The notes under the pieces: model-generated | Database searches by the model: none | Told to the model about the DNA's origin: nothing | Seen by the model: only the letters and a program-made list of their open reading frames with translations | Origin: JBGOUJ01 sp041477005 | GTDB taxonomy: Bacteria; Acidobacteriota; Terriglobia; Bryobacterales; JACQDG01 | Direction: 5' to 3' | Length of the DNA: 19,404 bases | Assembly (NCBI GenBank): GCA_041477005.1 | Contig: JBGOUJ010000074.1 | Location: 1-19,404, forward strand | Program-made: the position numbers and the translations under genes | Part shown: piece after piece, positions 15,257 through 19,404 of the stretch | Position numbering within the stretch: position 1 is the first letter of the stretch | Layout of the letters: each line of letters starts with the position of its first letter

Positions 15257-16309
15257 ATGCGCAGACTTGAGATATTCGCGGCGGCACTCTCGGCGGCACT
15301 GGCGGTTTTCCCCGCGGCAGGCGCGGAGCTCGGCGTCAAGACCACCTCGGACGGGCCGCCACGCAAAGTAATCGTGGGGACGGTCGTGCGATCCTTCTTT
15401 GGGGCGTATCCAGGCACGCCGAAGCGCCTGGATGAACTCGCAGAGATCGTTGACCGCCTGGCCGAGCAATCCAGGACGAAGTATGCTCGGGGCCTGGATT
15501 TGGCGGTGCTGCCCGAGACAGCGGTCAGCGCAGCGAGCGGCGATATCCTGACAACCTCGATCCCATTTGAAGGCGCCGTGAAGGACACTTTCGTCCGGAA
15601 GGCGCGGGAGCATCACTGCTACATTATTGTCCCTATGTTCTTACTCGAGGATAAGGGAAAGAAGCAGGTCTATAACGTCGGCATCCTCATCGGCCGCAAC
15701 GGAGAGGTCGTGGGCACGTACCGGAAGCTGCACCTGGCGGTGCCGGCCGGTAGTGAGTCGATGGAAGGCGGTACAACCCCCGGTAAGGAAGTGCCCGTGT
15801 TCGAGTGCGACTTCGGCAAGCTCGGGATCCAGATCTGTTTCGATATGGCCTACGACTACGGCTGGAGGGAACTGGAGCGCCGGGGCGCGGAAGTGGTGGC
15901 GTGGCCGACGCAGTCGCCGCAGACCTCCCATCCTGCTTTTCGGGCCAGGCAGGGCCGGTTTTACATCGTTTCCAGCACTTGGCGGGATAACGCTTCGGTT
16001 TTCGAGCCGACCGGCAAGATCACCGCACAGGTAAAGCCTCCCGAAGAAATCCTGGTACAGGAGCTTGATCTCAGTTATGCGATCCTCCCCTGGAGCTCAA
16101 AATTGAGGCAAGGGGCAGCGCTTCGGGAGAGATACGGCGAAAGAGTGGGCTTCCGGTACTACCACGAAGAGGACCTCGGTATCTTCTGGTCCAACGACCC
16201 TCATGTCCCGGTCGGCCAGATGATCCGCTCCATCGGTGTTGCCGAGGAGGAAAAGGAACTGCAGCGCATTCGGAATCTCTACCGGAAAGCGGGCGTCCCC
16301 GGTTCTTGA
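15257..16309 (+). CDS. Exported nitrilase-superfamily (carbon-nitrogen) hydrolase
   Basis: 350 residues beginning with a Sec signal peptide (MRRLEIF..., cleavage near AGA at 21-23). The catalytic triad of the nitrilase superfamily is complete: Glu87 in LPET, Lys157 in YRKLHL and Cys194 in IQICFDMAYD. The enzyme should hydrolyse an amide, nitrile or carbamoyl bond; the substrate cannot be told from sequence. Most superfamily members are cytoplasmic, so the signal peptide, implying a periplasmic or secreted enzyme, is notable, although lipid-linked or exported versions are known (for example the membrane enzyme Lnt). The C-terminal extension after about 275 (ALRERYGERVGFRYYHEEDLG) is beyond the core fold. 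No operon partner: the upstream lipoprotein is divergent and the next gene starts 130 bp downstream. Confidence 0.88.
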   Translation: MRRLEIFAAALSAALAVFPAAGAELGVKTTSDGPPRKVIVGTVVRSFFGAYPGTPKRLDELAEIVDRLAEQSRTKYARGLDLAVLPETAVSAASGDILTTSIPFEGAVKDTFVRKAREHHCYIIVPMFLLEDKGKKQVYNVGILIGRNGEVVGTYRKLHLAVPAGSESMEGGTTPGKEVPVFECDFGKLGIQICFDMAYDYGWRELERRGAEVVAWPTQSPQTSHPAFRARQGRFYIVSSTWRDNASVFEPTGKITAQVKPPEEILVQELDLSYAILPWSSKLRQGAALRERYGERVGFRYYHEEDLGIFWSNDPHVPVGQMIRSIGVAEEEKELQRIRNLYRKAGVPGS

Positions 16310-16311
16310 AG

Positions 16312-16325
16312 ACTTGCGGGCAAGT
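16312..16325 (+). terminator. Small hairpin after the nitrilase-like gene
   Basis: ACTTG (16312-16316), a CGGG loop and CAAGT (16321-16325), starting 3 nt after the stop codon. A TTTT run occurs about 9 nt later, not directly after the stem, so it is a weak terminator candidate. Confidence 0.3.
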
Positions 16326-16438
16326 TGGGATCGCTTTTCGGTTGCATGAAAACGAGCGTGAAAGGAAGAGGTTGTAACAAGAGGGTGTCCGCAGCAGGTC
16401 CCGCCGGCGCGAGGATAGAGGACCGTTGCTGGCCACCT

Positions 16439-17269
16439 GTGAAGCGGTTGATCGCCCTCATCCTGGTGGTGGCATCCCCGGGCTGCGCCAGCCGCCGCTA
16501 CCCGGTTGCCGGCATGGTGTTGCAAGTCGACCGCTCCCACCAGACCCTGCTCGTTTCTCATGGACCGATACCCGGCTACATGGACGCTATGGCGATGCCG
16601 TTCCATGTCCGGGATCCGCGCGCGCTCGAAGGGCTGCAGCCCGGTATGCGTGTGGAGTTCGATCTCGTTGTCGGGAAGCGGGAATCTTACGCGGACCACA
16701 TCCGCCTCCAGGGCGGCGCTCGTTACGCGGTGGATCCGCAACAGCCCCTGCCGGCGCCATCGGCCGCTGTGGCCCTCGGCCGGCCGGTTCCGGATTTCGA
16801 GCTGACGGACCAAGACCGCCGCTCCGTCCGGCTTTCCGGGTTCGCGGGCAAAGTCGTGGCCGTGACCTTCATCTACACCCGGTGCCCACTGCCCGATTAC
16901 TGCCCCCGGCTCTCCAACAACTTCCAGCGACTGCAGCAGCGCTTCCGCGAACAAGTGGGCCGCGATTTGTTCTTGTTCTCGGTGACCTTCGACCCCCAGT
17001 ACGACCGGCCTGAGGTTTTGGCTCAATACGGCCGGGGCTTCCAGGCCAACCCGGACGGCTGGCGGTTTTTGACCGGCGCCATGCCCGAAATCCGCCGCGT
17101 TTGCGGGCTGTTCGGCGTCGAGTTCTGGCCCGACGAAGGGCAGATCACACACTCCATGCGCACGGCCGTTATCGACCGGCAGGGGCGCCTGGCGGCCAAC
17201 CTTTCCGGCGCCGACTTCACCGTGCAACAATTAGGTGACCTGGTGGAAACGGTCTTGAAGGGGAGCTGA
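16439..17269 (+). CDS. CusF-like copper-binding domain fused to SCO1/SenC-like thioredoxin-fold domain, lipoprotein
   Basis: 276 residues from GTG 16439, chosen because it opens with a lipoprotein-type signal (VKRLIALILVVASPGC, Cys16); no good ribosome binding site is visible, and ATG 16346 or 16325 are alternatives. Residues about 21-90 resemble the CusF-type periplasmic copper-binding domain (VAGMVLQVD, LLVSHGPIPGYMDAMAMPFHV, LQPGMRVEFDLVV) with His41 and Met48/51/53 as possible ligands. Residues about 112-275 are SCO1/SenC-like: GRPVPDFELTDQ, TFIYTRCPLPDYCPRLS and ITHSM. The metal-binding cysteines are Cys149 and Cys155, in a CX5C spacing rather than the usual CX3C, with the conserved His238. 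Known: SCO proteins deliver copper to cytochrome oxidase CuA or act as thiol reductases. It starts a compact run with the TPR gene 2 bp downstream. Confidence 0.87.
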   Translation: MKRLIALILVVASPGCASRRYPVAGMVLQVDRSHQTLLVSHGPIPGYMDAMAMPFHVRDPRALEGLQPGMRVEFDLVVGKRESYADHIRLQGGARYAVDPQQPLPAPSAAVALGRPVPDFELTDQDRRSVRLSGFAGKVVAVTFIYTRCPLPDYCPRLSNNFQRLQQRFREQVGRDLFLFSVTFDPQYDRPEVLAQYGRGFQANPDGWRFLTGAMPEIRRVCGLFGVEFWPDEGQITHSMRTAVIDRQGRLAANLSGADFTVQQLGDLVETVLKGS

Positions 17270-17271
17270 AG

Positions 17272-18927
17272 ATGAGGCGCATTGCTTACGGTCTGCTGTC
17301 CACTGCTTATTGCCTGCTGCTTTCGGCGCAGTCAAAGCCCTCCGACGATCTTTGCACGCTGCCGCCCTCGAATGCGCGCCCTTCGCTGCCGGCTCAGTTG
17401 CTGCCAGGCCAGGGCCGCATCCACATGCCGATCACGACGCGCTCGCCCGAGGCCCAGGCATTCTTCGACCAGGGCGTGGCCCAGATGCACTCGTTCTGGA
17501 GCCGCGAGGCCGAGCGGAGCTTTTTGCAGGCCGCGCAGCTCGATCCCGAAGCGCCCATGCCGCAGTGGGGCATCGCCATGGTCGCCTCCGGCGATTACCG
17601 CCCCGGCTTCCAGTTGATGGACGATAACGACAAAATCCCCGCGCCGAAGCTTCCCGCGCGCCGCACGGGCCAGTCGGGCATCGAGCGCGCCGTGGAAGCC
17701 GCACAGAAGGCTCACCAGCTCAGCGCCAATGCGACCCCGCGCGAGAAGGCGTATATCGCCGCCATCGCCGCCCGGCGGAATCTCGAATCGAAAGATCCCT
17801 ACGCCGACTACGTCCAGAAATTGCGCGAGCTGGTCCGGCAGTTTCCGGAGGAGAACGAGGCCAGGTCGTATCTGGCCCTGGCCCTCATGCGCGGCTACAC
17901 CACGCCTGACAAGAGGCCGCGCGAGGGCACCGCAGAGGCCGTGGCGCTGTTGCGAGAGGTCTTGAAAAACGACCCCGACCACGTCGGCGCCCATCATTAT
18001 GTGATCCACGTTCTGGAAGGCTCGACCCGCCCGCAGGACGCCTGGGCAAGCTGCAAGCGCTATCCCGAGCTGGCCCCCGAGATCCCCCACGCCTTGCACA
18101 TGCCCGGCCACATTTACGTGCAGAGCGACCGCTGGGCCGACGCCGCCACTGCCTTTGACCAGGCCGCCCGCAAGGAGCGCGAGCTGCTGGCCGCCGACCA
18201 GCTTTACCCCAACGGCCACCACGGACACAACGTACACTTTCTGACTACTACCTACATGTTCCTCGGTAACTACGGCGGCGCCATGGCCGCTTCCGACGAG
18301 CTGCTCCACATCGCCGAGAACCCCCGCGAAGCCCGCGAGCTCACCAACTCCCGCACCGCCTACCGCCAGGGCTGGTTCGCCCGCCTGCGGACCCTGGTGG
18401 CCTTCCGCAAGTGGGATGAGGTCCTCGATGCCGGGACGCTGCCCGAATATCCCGGACCCCGCGAGCGGGCCTGGCGCCACTGGGCGCGCGGCCTGGCTTA
18501 TGCCGCCAGGTCCGACGTGGCCCAGGCTCGCGCCGAGGCGAAGCTGATGGACGAGCAGATGAAGGAGTGGCGCAAGGCAGCCGGATCCGATTCCCCTCAC
18601 CTGCGCACGGCCCATCTCGAGCTTCTTGGGCATATCGAAGTTCACGCCCGCCACGCGGCCAAGGGCCTCGACACCGTGGAGCGCGCCGGCCGGATGGAAC
18701 TCGCGTTGCGCTACCAGGAGCCGGCTGCCTATCCGCGCCCGGTCTGGGAAGCGATGGGGCACGACGCTCTCGAAGCCCGCCAGTGGTCGCGCGCCGAGGC
18801 CGCCTTCCGGCGCGCCCTCGAACAGAACCCCGGCAGCGCCGCCGCCAAGGAAGGCCTCTCCGCCGCGCTCTCCCGTTCGGCCCCTCCCGTTCTGGCCGCC
18901 GCGGGCGGGGCGCGCAGCGCGCACTAA
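17272..18927 (+). CDS. Exported histidine-rich TPR-repeat protein
   Basis: 551 residues; ATG is 2 bp after the SCO1-like stop, with GGGGAGCTGAAG upstream, so the two are likely co-transcribed. A short Sec signal (MRRIAYGLLSTAYCLLLSAQ) is encoded by degenerate heptamers. The rest is helical with TPR-like helices (FFDQGVAQMHSFWSREAERSFLQAAQLDPEAP at about 64-95, AALAF-type repeats later, and a clear C-terminal repeat ALEARQWSRAEAAFRRALEQNPGS). Three histidine clusters are striking: HHYVIHVLE (241-249), HALHMPGHI (273-281) and HHGHNVHFL (316-324). These resemble metal-ligand patterns inside a TPR superhelix, and the neighbouring copper chaperone suggests copper, but this is inference. Proteins like this are common in Acidobacteria and carry no assigned function that I know. 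Confidence 0.88.
   Translation: MRRIAYGLLSTAYCLLLSAQSKPSDDLCTLPPSNARPSLPAQLLPGQGRIHMPITTRSPEAQAFFDQGVAQMHSFWSREAERSFLQAAQLDPEAPMPQWGIAMVASGDYRPGFQLMDDNDKIPAPKLPARRTGQSGIERAVEAAQKAHQLSANATPREKAYIAAIAARRNLESKDPYADYVQKLRELVRQFPEENEARSYLALALMRGYTTPDKRPREGTAEAVALLREVLKNDPDHVGAHHYVIHVLEGSTRPQDAWASCKRYPELAPEIPHALHMPGHIYVQSDRWADAATAFDQAARKERELLAADQLYPNGHHGHNVHFLTTTYMFLGNYGGAMAASDELLHIAENPREARELTNSRTAYRQGWFARLRTLVAFRKWDEVLDAGTLPEYPGPRERAWRHWARGLAYAARSDVAQARAEAKLMDEQMKEWRKAAGSDSPHLRTAHLELLGHIEVHARHAAKGLDTVERAGRMELALRYQEPAAYPRPVWEAMGHDALEARQWSRAEAAFRRALEQNPGSAAAKEGLSAALSRSAPPVLAAAGGARSAH
17282..17323 (+). repeat. Degenerate CTGCTTA heptamer repeat inside the TPR signal peptide
   Basis: Six consecutive 7-bp units (17282-17323) relate to CTGCTTA. 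Units 1, 4 and 6 match at six, seven and six positions; the others are eroded (3-4 matches). They encode the signal peptide's hydrophobic core (AYGLL...TAYCLLL). Periodic but much degraded. Confidence 0.5.
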
Positions 18928-18931
18928 ACGA

Positions 18932-19404
18932 ATGCCCGCCCGGCGCACGGCGATTTTTGCCTTTTGCCTTTTGCAGTTTGCCTTTTGCCCGGGCTTTTCC
19001 CAACCCCGCCCGGAGCATCCACAGCCGCAATTCGTCCGCGACGCCTGGCTGAGCCTGAACGGCCGCTGGCAATTCGAATTCGACGACAACAACGCCGGCC
19101 TCCTGGAAAACTGGGCCTCCCGGAGTCACCCCTTCTCGCGTAACATAACCGTCCCGTATTGTTTCGAGATCCCGCTGAGCGGCGTGGGCGATCCTTCGTT
19201 CCACCCGTGGGTCTGGTATCGCCGCACGTTCCGCGCGCCGGCGGAATGGAAGGGCAAACGCGTGCTGCTCCACTTCGGCGCCGTCGACTACCGCGCCCAG
19301 GTCTGGGTCAACGGCAAGCTCGCCGGCTCGCACGAGGGCGGCCACGTCCCCTTCGCGTTCGAAATCACCCCGCTGCTCGAAGCCGCCGACAACACCGTGG
19401 TCGT
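18932..19404 (+). CDS. Glycoside hydrolase family 2-like protein, 5' part only
   Basis: ATG 18932 lies 4 bp after the TPR stop; the frame stays open to the window end (about 157 codons), so this is an N-terminal fragment. A signal peptide (MPARRTAIFAFCLLQFAFC, cleavage near FSQ) is encoded by a heptamer array. The mature start matches the sugar-binding (jelly-roll) domain of GH2 enzymes such as beta-galactosidase and beta-glucuronidase: DAWLSLNGRWQFEFD, ITVPYCFEIPLSGVGD, WYRRTFRAP, RVLLHFGAVDYRAQVWVNGKLAGSHEGGHVPFAFEIT. The catalytic barrel lies beyond the window, so the exact activity cannot be named. Its exported location suits polysaccharide use. Tight spacing suggests co-transcription with the TPR gene and SCO1-like gene. 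Confidence 0.87.
   Translation, partial: MPARRTAIFAFCLLQFAFCPGFSQPRPEHPQPQFVRDAWLSLNGRWQFEFDDNNAGLLENWASRSHPFSRNITVPYCFEIPLSGVGDPSFHPWVWYRRTFRAPAEWKGKRVLLHFGAVDYRAQVWVNGKLAGSHEGGHVPFAFEITPLLEAADNTVV
18955..18989 (+). repeat. Five tandem TTTTGCC heptamers encoding a signal peptide
   Basis: Five back-to-back 7-bp units: TTTTGCC, TTTTGCC, TTTTGCA, GTTTGCC, TTTTGCC. They encode the hydrophobic core FAFCLLQFAFC of the GH2 signal peptide. Because seven is not a multiple of three, loss or gain of one unit would shift the frame, while three units encode seven residues. Confidence 0.85.

Noticed and set aside
17332..19092. Open frame of 586 codons on the minus strand over the TPR gene
   Set aside because: Gly/Val/Ala-rich shadow of the TPR and GH2 coding sequences, whose own translation carries signal peptides and family motifs.

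Overview
The window looks like chromosomal DNA from a GC-rich acidobacterium of the Solibacter/Bryobacter type. The main evidence is the C-terminal half of the first protein, which matches the roughly 215-residue C-terminal domain first described in Solibacter, preceded by a BACON domain and TolB-like propeller repeats. Other supporting traits are many exported proteins with Sec, Tat or lipoprotein signals, a lipoprotein with a glycine-rich tail, a CusF-SCO1 fusion, and signal peptides encoded by heptanucleotide repeats. No tRNA, rRNA, CRISPR array, transposase or phage gene was seen.

Layout: (1) 344-2608 (+) is an exported propeller/BACON/Solibacter-C-terminal protein, convergent with a Tat-exported sialidase-like propeller protein at 2638-3936 (-). 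(2) 3937-4342 is a divergent spacer holding a degenerate tandem repeat array; 4343-5881 (+) is a Tat-exported helical protein of unknown function. (3) 5882-6432 is a long spacer with an 18-bp palindrome and a plausible promoter, followed by a peroxinectin/myeloperoxidase-type heme peroxidase at 6433-7971 (+). (4) 8092-14148 is the most interesting region. A three-gene minus-strand operon with overlapping genes (12846 to 8092) and a divergent flavoprotein (12913-14148, +) together resemble a cysteine tryptophylquinone (CTQ) oxidase system. (5) 14173-15039 (-) is a glycine-rich lipoprotein with a strong promoter; 15257-16309 (+) is an exported nitrilase-superfamily hydrolase. (6) 16439-19404 (+) is a tightly packed set: CusF-SCO1 lipoprotein, histidine-rich TPR protein, and a glycoside hydrolase family 2 protein cut off by the window end.

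The main discovery candidate is region 4. As I read the motifs, a LodA-type CTQ oxidase is split into two proteins: the N-terminal part at 11167-12846 and the C-terminal, CTQ-bearing part at 8092-9819. The C-terminal part is fused to a VioB-like ferritin domain. A SPASM radical-SAM gene resembling QhpD lies between the two halves, and a LodB/QhpG-like flavin monooxygenase gene lies across a 66-bp divergent promoter region. LodA systems normally use LodA plus LodB, while Qhp amine dehydrogenases use QhpD plus QhpG. This locus appears to combine both maturation types and adds a di-iron-type domain. The neighbouring heme peroxidase could use the hydrogen peroxide that LodA-type oxidases make. All family assignments were made by reading motifs, without database searches, so they need profile and structure checks.
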